Source: Clostridia bacterium (GTDB taxonomy: Bacteria > Bacillota_A > Clostridia > Christensenellales > Aristaeellaceae). Taken from it: a stretch of DNA of 64,000 nucleotides. Below the pieces are notes generated by a model. That model saw nothing but the letters and a program-made list of their open reading frames with translations. It was not told where the DNA came from and searched no databases. Every line of letters starts with the position of its first letter. Position 1 is the first letter of the stretch. The stretch is taken from contig JAFXSH010000113.1 in NCBI GenBank assembly GCA_017525805.1, positions 1 to 64,000 on the forward strand, written 5' to 3'. Made by a program: the position numbers and the translations under genes. This document shows, in pieces, positions 29,845 through 38,338 of this stretch.

Positions 29845-30945
29845 ATGCGTCATTTATTGAGCATTACCGATTTATCGGTGGAAGAACTGGACGAGCTGCT
29901 TTCTTCGGCGGCGGACATCGAAGCGCATCCGGAGACTTACGCTCACCGCATGGAGGGGAAAAAGCTGGCCACCCTGTTTTTTGAACCCAGCACCCGCACG
30001 CGCCTGTCCTTTGAAGCGGCCATGTGGGAATTGGGCGGCCAGGTATTGGGCTTCGCCGGGGCCAGCAGCAGTTCCGCTTCCAAGGGGGAAAGCGTGAAGG
30101 ACACGGTGCGCACCGTGAGTTGCTACGCCGATATCATCGCCATGCGCCATCCCTTGGAGGGCGCGCCCTGGGCGGCGGTGCAGTCCACCACCGTGCCGGT
30201 GATCAACGCGGGCGACGGCGGGCATTACCACCCCACCCAGACGCTGGCGGACCTCATGACCCTGAAAAAAGAAAAGGGCAGGCTGGATCACTTGAAAATC
30301 GGCCTGTGCGGCGATTTGAAGTTCGGCCGCACGGTGCATTCCCTGATCGAAGCGCTGATCCGCTATCCCGGCAACGAATTCGTGCTGATTTCCCCCCGGG
30401 AGCTGCGGGTACCTTCCGGGATCATCAACGCCATCAAGGAAGCTTCGGCCCCCTACCGGGAGGCGGAATCCCTGGAGGATGAGATCGGGAGCCTCGACGC
30501 CCTGTACATGACCCGCATCCAGCAGGAACGGTTTTTCAGCGTGGAAGAATACCTGCGCCTCAAGGACAGCTATATCCTGGACGAAGAAAAAATGCGCCTG
30601 GCCCCCAAGGACATGATCGTGATGCATCCCCTGCCCAGGGTGAACGAAATCGACGTGAAGGTGGACGCTGATCCCCGGGCCTGCTATTTCAAGCAGGTGA
30701 TGTACGGCAAAATCATGCGCAAGGCCCTGATTTTGAAGCTTATGGCCGAAATCGGTCTGCCGGAGAAGCCCGGTCCCGTGAAGATCACCACGGGCAGGCA
30801 GTGCAAGAATCCCCGCTGCATTTCCTCCACCGAGCAGGGCTTGGAGCCGCTGTTCTATCCCGTGCACCAGATCACGGTGCAGGGCGTGCCCACCCGCATC
30901 CCCACCCGGTACTACTGCGCTTATTGCGAGATGGAGCAAGTATAA
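29845..30945 (+). CDS. pyrB: Aspartate carbamoyltransferase with C-terminal PyrI-like zinc tail
   Basis: Makes carbamoyl aspartate in pyrimidine synthesis. The carbamoyl phosphate motif [12 protein letters not shown] (STRTR at 49-53) and [11 protein letters not shown] are present. The catalytic part ends near residue 305; about 60 further residues carry Cys320-x4-Cys325 and Cys358-x2-Cys361, the same CxxxxC...CxxC layout as the zinc domain of regulatory subunit PyrI. So a PyrI zinc domain, without its nucleotide-binding half, appears fused to PyrB. The ATG at 29845 has GGGAGG seven bases upstream; 16 bases after the esterase gene. No other pyr synthesis gene is adjacent. Confidence 0.9.
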   Translation: MRHLLSITDLSVEELDELLSSAADIEAHPETYAHRMEGKKLATLFFEPSTRTRLSFEAAMWELGGQVLGFAGASSSSASKGESVKDTVRTVSCYADIIAMRHPLEGAPWAAVQSTTVPVINAGDGGHYHPTQTLADLMTLKKEKGRLDHLKIGLCGDLKFGRTVHSLIEALIRYPGNEFVLISPRELRVPSGIINAIKEASAPYREAESLEDEIGSLDALYMTRIQQERFFSVEEYLRLKDSYILDEEKMRLAPKDMIVMHPLPRVNEIDVKVDADPRACYFKQVMYGKIMRKALILKLMAEIGLPEKPGPVKITTGRQCKNPRCISSTEQGLEPLFYPVHQITVQGVPTRIPTRYYCAYCEMEQV

Positions 30946-30968
30946 CCTTCCTGGGGAAAAGAGGTTTT

Positions 30969-31547
30969 ATGCCTTACGAACTGCGTTCCGCCCGCTATTT
31001 GGCGGCGGATATACTGCGCCAGGCCGTTGCGCCCGGCGATACGGCGGTAGACGCCACCATGGGCAACGGCCACGATACCCTGTTCCTGTGCCAGCTGGTG
31101 GGCGAAGGGGGCCGGGTGTACGCCTTTGACGTGCAGGCACAAGCCGTGGAAAGCACCAAAAAACGCCTGACGGAAGCGGGCGTTTTTTCCCGCGCCGCGC
31201 TTTTCTGCTTAGGCCACGAGCATATGGCGGAAAAGGTAGAAGGACCCATCGCGGCGGCGGTATTCAACTTGGGCTGGCTGCCGGGAGGCGACCACAGCGT
31301 GACCACCCACTGGGAAACCACGAAAAAAGCGGTGGAAAGCGCGCTTTCCCTGCTGAAACCCTTGGGCGTGCTGGTGATCTGCGCTTATCCGGGCCATCAG
31401 GAGGGCGACCGGGAACGATCAGCCCTCACCGATTTTCTTTCCGCCCTGCCGCCCCAAAAGTTCAACGTGCTGCATCAAAAATTCCTCAATGCCGGGCCCG
31501 GCGCGCCGGAATGCTTCGCGGTGCAGAAGCAGCGCATAGCTGGTTAA
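30969..31547 (+). CDS. mnmM: tRNA (mnm5s2U34)-methyltransferase-like protein (MnmM/YtqB family)
   Basis: A 192-residue class I SAM methyltransferase with VDATMGNGHDTLFL (motif I, about 23-36) and FNLGWLPGGDH, both hallmarks of the YtqB/MnmM family that methylates tRNA wobble uridine in Gram-positive bacteria. It starts at ATG 30969 with GAGG upstream, 23 bases after pyrB, and ends the long sugar/pyrB operon. Confidence 0.82.
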   Translation: MPYELRSARYLAADILRQAVAPGDTAVDATMGNGHDTLFLCQLVGEGGRVYAFDVQAQAVESTKKRLTEAGVFSRAALFCLGHEHMAEKVEGPIAAAVFNLGWLPGGDHSVTTHWETTKKAVESALSLLKPLGVLVICAYPGHQEGDRERSALTDFLSALPPQKFNVLHQKFLNAGPGAPECFAVQKQRIAG

Positions 31548-31572
31548 AGAATACTTTAACGCGCTTACGGAG

Positions 31573-31797
31573 CAGGGGCCTCCGCGGCCCCTGAACCATG
31601 CGGCAGGGGATGATCCCCTGCACCCCGCTCGGCGATCAACAATCGTGTAAGTCAAACAATATCTGCCTGTCAGTGGGAGATACGGCGAATCTATGTAACA
31701 GCAGGAACTTGTTTCTTTTGCTGTGTTTTGCCTCTTCCGCAAGGGTGGGTCCAGGGAGATCATCTCCCTGGTCGGGGTCTGGGGCGGATAGCCCCAG
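31573..31797. repeat. Cluster of palindromic (REP-like) elements
   Basis: The 341-base gap 31548-31888 has no gene. It holds at least four inverted repeats: 31573-31593 (CAGGGGCC stem), 31603-31621 (GCAGGGGATGATCCCCTGC), 31751-31771 (CCAGGGAGAT stem) and 31779-31797 (CTGGGGC stem). The GGGG-rich arms look related, like dispersed intergenic palindromes. None is followed by a clear T-run, though they may help end transcription after mnmM. Confidence 0.6.
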
Positions 31798-31845
31798 GGT
31801 GCCCTTGTAAGTGATTTAAAGTGTCCTTTTGATCATTTCAGCACA

Positions 31846-31871
31846 CAAAAAAGGGGCGGAAAACTCCGCCC
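31846..31871 (-). terminator. Terminator of hpf
   Basis: Minus strand GGGCGGA, four-base loop, TCCGCCC (31854-31871) followed by a run of six T residues. It lies 18 bases after the hpf stop. Confidence 0.85.
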
Positions 31872-31888
31872 TGGACGAAATAACGTTT

Positions 31889-32428
31889 TTATGCTTCCGG
31901 CACCATCAAGCCCAAATTGCCGTCCTTGCGCAGATACAGCACGTTGGTGCGCTCGGTTTCGATATTGACGAATACGAAGAAGGTGTGGCCCAGCAGTTCC
32001 ATTTGCAGGATGGCGTCCTCCACAGCCATGGGGCGCACGGGGAATTCCTTGGTGCGCACGATCTGGCGTTCGCCGGTGCCGTAGGCGGAAATATCCTCGA
32101 TGAATTCGGGGGTCTCCTCCTGGTACGCGCCCTCCCTCAGGCGCTTTTCCAGCTTGGTGCGGTGGCGCAGGATCTGGCGCTCCAGCTTGGCCAGGGCGCT
32201 GTCGATGGACATAAACAGGTTATCCTTGCTGGAGGATTCCGCGCGCAGGGTCACGTCCTTCATGGGAACGGTGATTTCGCAAATGCGCTCGTCCCTCTCC
32301 TTGCGCAGCCGCACAAACATTTCCGTATCAGGCTTCAAATACCGCTCCATGGTGGCGGTTTTTTTGAAGATCCGGTTGCTGATGCCGGGCGTAACGATCA
32401 TATTCTTGGCCGTGATGTTGGTTCTCAT
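31889..32428 (-). CDS. hpf: Ribosome hibernation-promoting factor, long form
   Basis: A 179-residue HPF/YfiA protein. The N-terminal ribosome-binding domain (residues 1-100) is followed by a C-terminal dimerisation domain (RTKEFPVRPMAVEDAILQMELLGHTFFVFVN). Long HPF alone makes 100S ribosome dimers in stationary phase. The ATG at 32426-32428 is preceded by GAGGAG; the longer reading frame upstream is not conserved. A sigma-H-type promoter lies at 32501-32529. Confidence 0.92.
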   Translation of the reverse strand: MRTNITAKNMIVTPGISNRIFKKTATMERYLKPDTEMFVRLRKERDERICEITVPMKDVTLRAESSSKDNLFMSIDSALAKLERQILRHRTKLEKRLREGAYQEETPEFIEDISAYGTGERQIVRTKEFPVRPMAVEDAILQMELLGHTFFVFVNIETERTNVLYLRKDGNLGLMVPEA

Positions 32429-32500
32429 GAGAACAACTCCTCTCTCGTTATATGACCGGCTCCCGCCGGTTTTTTCTTTATCTCTTTGTATCTGTTGTTT

Positions 32501-32529
32501 GTATTCGACGTGAAATGGAAAATTCCTCC
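32501..32529 (-). promoter_or_regulatory. Sigma-H-like promoter of hpf
   Basis: Minus strand GGAGGAATT (32521-32529), 11 bases, GTCGAATAC (32501-32509). This fits the sigma-H consensus (RnAGGAwWW and RnnGAATww) at all but one defined position. In Bacillus subtilis the homologous gene is driven partly by sigma-H, which supports the reading. The transcript leader contains a stem (CCGGC/GCCGG) at 32457-32470. Confidence 0.55.
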
Positions 32530-32544
32530 CAACTTTTGACCATT

Positions 32545-34572
32545 TCAGAAAAAAATTGCAATCCCATGGGTCAGGGCGCAGAGCATAACGCCCAAAGCGA
32601 GGGGCAGCAGCAGGGCAAGCAGCGTCCATTTTCCACTTTTCGTTTCCTTATACACCGTGAGCAGGGTGGTAGAGCAGGGAAAATGAAACAGGGAAAACAG
32701 CATCACGTTCAGGGCCGTCAGCCCCGTCCAGCCGTGGGTCCGCAGAATATCCCCCAGCGCGGATAAATCGCCGGGTACGTTCCACCCGCTCTCCGCCCCA
32801 TAGGCCAGCAGGATCAGGGGCAGCACGATTTCGTTGGCGGGAAAGCCCAGCAGAAAGCCGGTCAGGATCACCCCGTCCAGGCCCATGAATCGGCCCAGCG
32901 GGTCCAGAAATCCCGTCAGATAAGAAAGCAAGGTGTTTCCTGCCACGGTCAAGCGGCTCAAAAGATAAATGACCAGACCTGCAGGGGCCGCCACCGCCGC
33001 GGCCCGGCCCAGCACGAACAGGGTGCGGTCCAGCACCGATCGGCCGATCACCTGGCCCATCCGGGGCGCCCGGTAGGGCGGCAGCTCCAAGGTATAGGCG
33101 GAGGGCAGACCCCGCAGCACCGTCAGGGACAGCAAACGGGACAAAAGCAAGGTCATCCCGGCGGAAAGCCCGATGAGCCCCGCCAGCAGCAGGGCGGATA
33201 CCGCCGCGCCGCCAACCCCGAAAAACACCGCCGCCACCGTGATCAGCAGGGGAAAACGCCCGTTGCAGGGCATCAGGCTGTTGGTCAGGATGGCGATGAG
33301 CCGCTCCCGGGGGCTGTCAATGATGCGGCAGCCGGTGACACCCACGGCATTGCAGCCCAGTCCCATGCACATGGTCAGGGCTTGCTTTCCGCAGGCGCGG
33401 CAGCGCTCGAACAGGCCGTCCAGGGTGAAAGCGATGCGAGGAAGATAGCCGGAATCCTCCAGCAGGGTAAACAGCGGAAAAAAGATAGCCATGGGCGGCA
33501 GCATCACGGAAATCACCTTACCCAAGGTGGAAAGCATCCCCTCCACGATCAAACCGCGAAGGAAGGAGGATGTGCCAAGGCGTATCAGCAGCCCTTCCGC
33601 CGCCTCCCCAAGCGCTTCAAATCCCTCGTTCAGCCATTGGGAGGGTACGTTGGCCCCCTGGATGGTCAGGTAAAACACCAGGGCCAGCAGCAAAAGCATC
33701 ACTGGCACGCCCCGGACGCCGGTGAGCAGCCGGTCCGCACGCAGGGTTTTATCCCACGGCCGGTCGGGCGTTTTCACCGCTTTTTGGCAGGCTTTCTCCG
33801 CCGCCTGGTAAATGCCCTCCACCAGCATGGCGGAAAGACCTTGCCGGGAAAGGCTCAATCCTGCCCGCGCCTTATCCACTGCCTGCATCACAAATTCGTC
33901 TATGGTCATCCGCTGCCGCAGCAGCCGCAGAAACAGGCCGTCCCCTTCCAGCAGCCGCAGGGCAGCGAACCGCAGGCTGACCCAATTCCCCACTTCTTCC
34001 GGCAGCATCGCCGCCAGCCGTGCCGCCGCCCGCTCGATCGGTTCCGGGTACAGAGCCCGACGGGGATGGGGCGGCTGATCTATTGTGCCTATGGCAGCGG
34101 CAAGCGCTTGCTTTAAGCCCTTTCCGTCCCGGGCGCACGCGCCGGTGACGGGCACGCTCAAATGCCGGGCCAGAGCGTCCAAATCGATATGAATGCCCTG
34201 CCGTTCCGCCTCATCCATGAGATTCACGCACACAGCAACCCGGTCCGTGACCTCCATGATCTGGTACACCAAATTCAGGTTCCTTTCTAAGCTGGCCGCC
34301 GCGCACACCACCAGCACCGCGTCGGCCCCGCCGAAGCAAACGGTTTCCAGCGCCGCTTCCTCCTCCGCCGACTGGGCCCACAGGGAATAGGCCCCCGGAA
34401 TATCCACCAGAACAACCTCTTCCCCGCCCGCGCGGCACAAGCCCCGGGCGGCGGACACGGTTTTCCCCGGCCAATTGCCGGTGTGCTGCCGCATGCCGGT
34501 CAGGCCGTTGAACAGGGTGGATTTGCCCACGTTGGGGTTGCCCGCCAGGGCGATCACCCGCGGTTCACGCAT
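32545..34572 (-). CDS. feoB: Ferrous iron transporter B
   Basis: A 675-residue Fe(II) importer of the cytoplasmic membrane. The N-terminal GTPase domain has G1 GNPNVGKS (11-18), G3 DIPG near 57-60 and G4 NLMD near 120, then a helical spacer and many membrane segments containing the CGKQALTMCMGLGCNAVG stretch and later gate repeats. It begins eight bases inside the feoA gene, behind GGAGGAGG. Confidence 0.94.
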   Translation of the reverse strand: MREPRVIALAGNPNVGKSTLFNGLTGMRQHTGNWPGKTVSAARGLCRAGGEEVVLVDIPGAYSLWAQSAEEEAALETVCFGGADAVLVVCAAASLERNLNLVYQIMEVTDRVAVCVNLMDEAERQGIHIDLDALARHLSVPVTGACARDGKGLKQALAAAIGTIDQPPHPRRALYPEPIERAAARLAAMLPEEVGNWVSLRFAALRLLEGDGLFLRLLRQRMTIDEFVMQAVDKARAGLSLSRQGLSAMLVEGIYQAAEKACQKAVKTPDRPWDKTLRADRLLTGVRGVPVMLLLLALVFYLTIQGANVPSQWLNEGFEALGEAAEGLLIRLGTSSFLRGLIVEGMLSTLGKVISVMLPPMAIFFPLFTLLEDSGYLPRIAFTLDGLFERCRACGKQALTMCMGLGCNAVGVTGCRIIDSPRERLIAILTNSLMPCNGRFPLLITVAAVFFGVGGAAVSALLLAGLIGLSAGMTLLLSRLLSLTVLRGLPSAYTLELPPYRAPRMGQVIGRSVLDRTLFVLGRAAAVAAPAGLVIYLLSRLTVAGNTLLSYLTGFLDPLGRFMGLDGVILTGFLLGFPANEIVLPLILLAYGAESGWNVPGDLSALGDILRTHGWTGLTALNVMLFSLFHFPCSTTLLTVYKETKSGKWTLLALLLPLALGVMLCALTHGIAIFF

Positions 34573-34801
34573 GGTTTTCCTCCTCCAAAATCACCGTTCG
34601 GGCTTCCCTTCGCCGCAGAGCGATCACCGCCCCCCGGATCCGGTACGCCCGCATGCCATTCCCCGGCGCGGCCAGCAGGCACACCGTCTCGGCCCCCGGC
34701 GTAAAACCCAAATCCATCAGCCGCCTGCCGGTCCCCTCCCCCGCACGCAGGCATTGCACCCGCCCTGACTGACCCAGCGGCAGTTCTGACAAATTGCGCA
34801 T
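34565..34801 (-). CDS. feoA: Ferrous iron transport protein A
   Basis: A 78-residue SH3-like FeoA protein: LSELPLGQSGRV near the start, RRLMDLGFTPG in the middle. It assists FeoB at the membrane. Ribosome binding site GGGGGA lies six bases upstream of the ATG. Overlap with feoB indicates coupled translation. Confidence 0.9.
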   Translation of the reverse strand: MRNLSELPLGQSGRVQCLRAGEGTGRRLMDLGFTPGAETVCLLAAPGNGMRAYRIRGAVIALRRREARTVILEEENHA

Positions 34802-34827
34802 TCTTATTCCCCCACTTTTTTAGTGTA

Positions 34828-34909
34828 GAGTGTGGAGTTCTATTTAGTGCGCTTTACGTTCGCTGAATACAGGGGATGAAAGCGGAAATCTATATAAAAC
34901 TCCACACTC
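34828..34909. repeat. 12-base inverted repeat upstream of feoA
   Basis: GAGTGTGGAGTT (34828-34839) is repeated inverted at 34898-34909, with 58 bases between, and short direct copies of CACTCC-like sequence continue to 34925. It lies between feoA and the DUF3343 gene. It could be a small mobile-element relic or a hairpin that ends the DUF3343 transcript. Confidence 0.5.
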
Positions 34910-34931
34910 CACTCTTCACACTCCGCACTGC

Positions 34932-35204
34932 CTACATCGCTGTCACTCGCGTTCTTCCGTCCCATCCCCGGTCTACCCGGTAAAAGCCGATCAGATTGCC
35001 GGGCCGGGACTGGCGGTAGGTTTCCATAACGGCGGGGGTATCGCTCAAATCAAACTGTACGGACAGGCCGCAGCCCAAGGCCACGTCCCGGGGCGTGGAA
35101 ATGATATTTACACGCAGGCCCTTCCTGCGCAGGGCGCTGTCAAAGCGCATCACCTGCTGACGGGACGAGAACGCCGCGATGCCGAATGCTTCCTGTTGGG
35201 TCAT
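34932..35204 (-). CDS. DUF3343 protein (putative Se/S carrier-like)
   Basis: A 90-residue protein of the DUF3343 group, with the pattern IAAFSSRQQVMRFDSALRRKG, then STPRDVALGCGLSVQF. The Cys in GCG is the conserved position thought to carry sulfur or selenium. Such genes adjoin class V cysteine desulfurases and selenium genes, and here it is divergent from a desulfurase 71 bases away. GGAGGG precedes its ATG. Confidence 0.75.
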   Translation of the reverse strand: MTQQEAFGIAAFSSRQQVMRFDSALRRKGLRVNIISTPRDVALGCGLSVQFDLSDTPAVMETYRQSRPGNLIGFYRVDRGWDGRTRVTAM

Positions 35205-35275
35205 GGTTTTCCCTCCTTCCTCATATAGTCTATGAGAAACAGCGGTCCGCCGTGCGGCCGCAGGGGGAGGTCAGC

Positions 35276-36397
35276 ATGATTTATCTGGACAACGCGGCCA
35301 CCAGTTACCCCAAGCCAGCCGAGGTGATCCGGGCGGTCAGCGGTGTGATGGAAAAAATCGGGGGCAATCCGGGCAGGGGCGGCCACGCGGGGGCGCTGGC
35401 CGGAGGCCGGATCATCGAAAAATGCCGGGAACTGGCGGCGGAATACGCGGGCGTTTCCGGTCCGGAAAAGGTGATTTTCTGCCTGAACTGCACGGATGCC
35501 CTGAACATAGCCATCCGGGGCACCCTGCACGCAGGCGATGAAGTGTTGGTGTCCCACGCGGAACACAACGCGGTGCTTCGTCCCCTCATGGGCTACCATG
35601 ACGCGGGCAAGATCACCGTGCGCATGCTGGAGCCCGACCCTCGAGGCCTGCTCTCCCCCGACACGGTGCGGCGTGCCATCGGACCCAAGACCGCCCTCAT
35701 GGTGCTGTGCCACGCCAGCAACGTGACCGGGCTCATCCAGCCCGCCCGGGAAATCGCAAGGGCCTGCCATGATCAGGGCGTGCCATTGCTGCTGGACGCC
35801 GCCCAGACCGCCGGAACGGAGGACATCGCTTCCATTCACGCCGATATGATCGCCATGCCAGGCCACAAGGGATTGCTCGGGCCCATGGGCACGGGTCTTT
35901 TGTGCTTGGGCGACGGCATGCTGCCCCGGCCCCTGCGGGAAGGGGGCACCGGCTCGGCCAGCGAAAGCCTGCGCCAGCCCGCCATGCTGCCCGACCGGCT
36001 GGAAAGCGGCACCGCCAATTTGCCCGGCATCGCGGGCCTTGCCCAGGGTCTCAAATTCATGCTGCGCCATCGGGGGGCTATCACGGAATATGAACAAGCC
36101 CTCCGCGCGAGGCTGCGGGAGGGGCTTCAGAATATTTCCGGCGTCACCGTGTACGAAGGCCCGGCGGCCGCCGCCCACACGGGAGTGATCAGCTTCAATC
36201 TGCGGGGCATGGACAGCGGCCAGGCCGCCGACGCCCTGAACCAACGAAAAATCGCCGTCCGGGGCGGTCTGCACTGCGCCCCCGCCATCCACGCCTGGCT
36301 GGGCACGAACGGGGCTGTCCGCGCCAGCTTGGGACCCTTTAATACCGAACGGGAAGTGGACGATTTTCTGACCGCCGTGCTGGCAATCAGCAATTGA
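35276..36397 (+). CDS. Class V aminotransferase / cysteine desulfurase
   Basis: A 373-residue PLP enzyme of the CsdA/SufS-like group. YLDNAATSYPKP opens the protein, Lys198 in MPGHKG binds PLP, and Cys334 in RGGLHCAP is the catalytic persulfide Cys. It should release sulfur or selenium from cysteine or selenocysteine. GGGGGAGG lies five bases before the ATG at 35276. The divergent DUF3343 gene suggests it passes sulfur or selenium to that carrier; no selD is in the window. Confidence 0.85.
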   Translation: MIYLDNAATSYPKPAEVIRAVSGVMEKIGGNPGRGGHAGALAGGRIIEKCRELAAEYAGVSGPEKVIFCLNCTDALNIAIRGTLHAGDEVLVSHAEHNAVLRPLMGYHDAGKITVRMLEPDPRGLLSPDTVRRAIGPKTALMVLCHASNVTGLIQPAREIARACHDQGVPLLLDAAQTAGTEDIASIHADMIAMPGHKGLLGPMGTGLLCLGDGMLPRPLREGGTGSASESLRQPAMLPDRLESGTANLPGIAGLAQGLKFMLRHRGAITEYEQALRARLREGLQNISGVTVYEGPAAAAHTGVISFNLRGMDSGQAADALNQRKIAVRGGLHCAPAIHAWLGTNGAVRASLGPFNTEREVDDFLTAVLAISN

Positions 36398-36422
36398 CGG
36401 GCGGAAAACGGCAGGCTATAAT
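36394..36422 (+). promoter_or_regulatory. Promoter of tcdA
   Basis: TTGACG (36394-36399), 17 bases, TATAAT (36417-36422). The -35 element overlaps the stop codon of the desulfurase gene. Confidence 0.75.
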
Positions 36423-36452
36423 ATTGACATTCTTTTTTGTGGAGGGGTTCGG

Positions 36453-37187
36453 ATGGATCAGTTTTCCCGTTCCGCCCTGCTGATCGGGCGGGAGGGCATT
36501 GAAAAATTGAGCCGCGCAAGGGTGGCGCTGTTCGGTGTGGGCGGCGTAGGCGGCTATGTGGCCGAAGCGTTGGCCCGCAGCGGGATTGGTTCTTTTGATC
36601 TTTTCGACCCGGATTCCGTGAGCCTGACCAACCTGAACCGGCAGATCGTCGCCCTGCACAGCACCTTGGGGCAGCCCAAGGCCGAAACCCTGGCCCGGCG
36701 GCTCAAGGACATCAACCCCGCGATCAAGGTGACTGCCCATCCCCTCTTTTATTTGCCGGAAAACGCGGACCAGGTGGACTTATCCGCTTTCGATTACATT
36801 GCTGACGCCATCGATACCGTGACCGCCAAGCTGGACCTGATCGAGCGGGCCTATCATTTAGGCGTGCCCATGATCAGCGCCATGGGCGCGGGCAATCGCC
36901 TGGACCCTTCCCAGGTGCGGGTGGGCGATATTTTTGAAACGAAAGACTGCCCCTTGGCGCGCATCATGCGCAAGGAACTGCGCAAACGGGGCATCCCCTC
37001 TCTGCGGGTGGCCTACTCCACGGAACCGGCTCTTTCTCCCCTGCCGGAGGAAGCCGCCGCCCTGCAAGCGGAAACCCCCGCCTCTGACGCCCCCCGCCGG
37101 GATACGCCGGGCAGCATGTTGTTCGTGCCCGCCGCAATGGGCCTTATCATGGCCGCCGCCATCGTGCGGGACTTGGCACAAATTTGA
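36453..37187 (+). CDS. tcdA: tRNA threonylcarbamoyladenosine dehydratase
   Basis: A 244-residue ThiF/HesA/MoeB-fold enzyme. The nucleotide loop GVGGVGGYVAEALARSG is near 29-45, FDPDSVSLTNLNRQ follows, and ISAMGAGNRLDPSQ is the family signature. TcdA cyclises t6A37 of tRNA to ct6A using ATP. A GGAGGGG ribosome binding site precedes the ATG by five bases. Confidence 0.9.
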   Translation: MDQFSRSALLIGREGIEKLSRARVALFGVGGVGGYVAEALARSGIGSFDLFDPDSVSLTNLNRQIVALHSTLGQPKAETLARRLKDINPAIKVTAHPLFYLPENADQVDLSAFDYIADAIDTVTAKLDLIERAYHLGVPMISAMGAGNRLDPSQVRVGDIFETKDCPLARIMRKELRKRGIPSLRVAYSTEPALSPLPEEAAALQAETPASDAPRRDTPGSMLFVPAAMGLIMAAAIVRDLAQI

Positions 37188-37237
37188 AGGGAAAACCCCT
37201 TTTCAAAAGAGATCATAGAGAAGGAAGGCTGAACCTT

Positions 37238-38233
37238 ATGCCAGCAGAACAGCTCTTTTCACATCCCTGTATTTCCCGGTATCCCCATAACCCCGTGTTG
37301 ACCGGCAAGCAGGTACCGTATGCCAGCGATCTGGTATTCAACGCGGGCGCGATCCCCTGGCAGGGCGGATATGCCATGGTTTTTCGCAACGATTACGGTT
37401 ATTTGGGAAGGGCCTCCTTTTCGGGCACCAACATCGGCCTTGCCCTGAGCCCGGACGGCGTGCATTGGCAGGTAGAACCGCAGCCCGTTTTTTCTTTAAA
37501 AGATGAGGAAATCAAGCGGGCCTATGATCCCAGGCTTACGGTGATCGACGGCGAAATCTATATGACCTTCGCCGTGGACACGCAGCACGGCCTGCGGGGT
37601 GCCATCGCCCGGACGGAGGATCTGCGTCATTTTGAGATCCTTTCCATGAGCGTGCCCGACAACCGGAATATGGTGCTGTTCCCCCAAAGGCTGAACGGGA
37701 AGTTCATGCGCCTGGAGCGGCCCATGCCCGTTTACAGCCGGGGCGGGAAAGACCGCTTCGATATCTGGTGGAGCGAAAGCCCCGACCTGATCCATTGGGG
37801 CAATTCCCATTTGGTGGCGGGGGTGGAGGCTTTCCCCTTCGCCAACGATAAGATCGGCCCCGGCGCGCCGCCCGTCTGGACGGAAAAAGGCTGGCTGGCC
37901 GTCACCCATACGGTGGACATCGACCCGGAGCGGGGGAAAAACGGTTGGGAAGACAAGTGGACCAAGCGCTACTGCGCCGCCGTGATCCTGCTGGATAAAG
38001 ACGAGCCCTGGAAAATGATCGGCCATAGCCAGGCGCCGCTGCTGGCCCCGGAGGCGGATTATGAGGTCAAAGAAGGCTTCCGCACCAACGTGATTTTCCC
38101 CACCGCCGCCATTCCTATGCCGGCCGGCACGCTGCGGATCTATTACGGCGCTGCGGATACGGTGATCGCCCTGGCCGAGGCAAAGACCGACGATCTGGTT
38201 TCTCTGTGTCTGGAAGGAGCACGGACGGAATAA
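37238..38233 (+). CDS. Glycoside hydrolase family 130 phosphorylase (mannoside type)
   Basis: A 331-residue five-bladed propeller of GH130. NPVLTGKQVPYASDLVFNAGAI, MVFRNDYG and the catalytic-Asp region AYDPRLTVIDG are present. Known members phosphorolyse beta-1,4-mannosyl-glucose or mannooligosaccharides to mannose-1-phosphate; which substrate applies cannot be told. No signal peptide, so cytoplasmic. AAGGAAGG precedes ATG 37238; about 50 bases after tcdA. Confidence 0.85.
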   Translation: MPAEQLFSHPCISRYPHNPVLTGKQVPYASDLVFNAGAIPWQGGYAMVFRNDYGYLGRASFSGTNIGLALSPDGVHWQVEPQPVFSLKDEEIKRAYDPRLTVIDGEIYMTFAVDTQHGLRGAIARTEDLRHFEILSMSVPDNRNMVLFPQRLNGKFMRLERPMPVYSRGGKDRFDIWWSESPDLIHWGNSHLVAGVEAFPFANDKIGPGAPPVWTEKGWLAVTHTVDIDPERGKNGWEDKWTKRYCAAVILLDKDEPWKMIGHSQAPLLAPEADYEVKEGFRTNVIFPTAAIPMPAGTLRIYYGAADTVIALAEAKTDDLVSLCLEGARTE

Positions 38234-38245
38234 CATATCTCCCTA

Positions 38246-38274
38246 TTGACAGATCATGAAGAATGAAATACTAT
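38246..38274 (+). promoter_or_regulatory. Promoter of the GH105 gene
   Basis: TTGACA (38246-38251), 17 bases, TACTAT (38269-38274), in the 105-base gap before the gene. Confidence 0.7.
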
Positions 38275-38338
38275 GTTTCCGAATCGTGGAAAAAATGTGA
38301 AGCATAGCTCCCTTCATCGTGATTGTGAGGAATGAACC

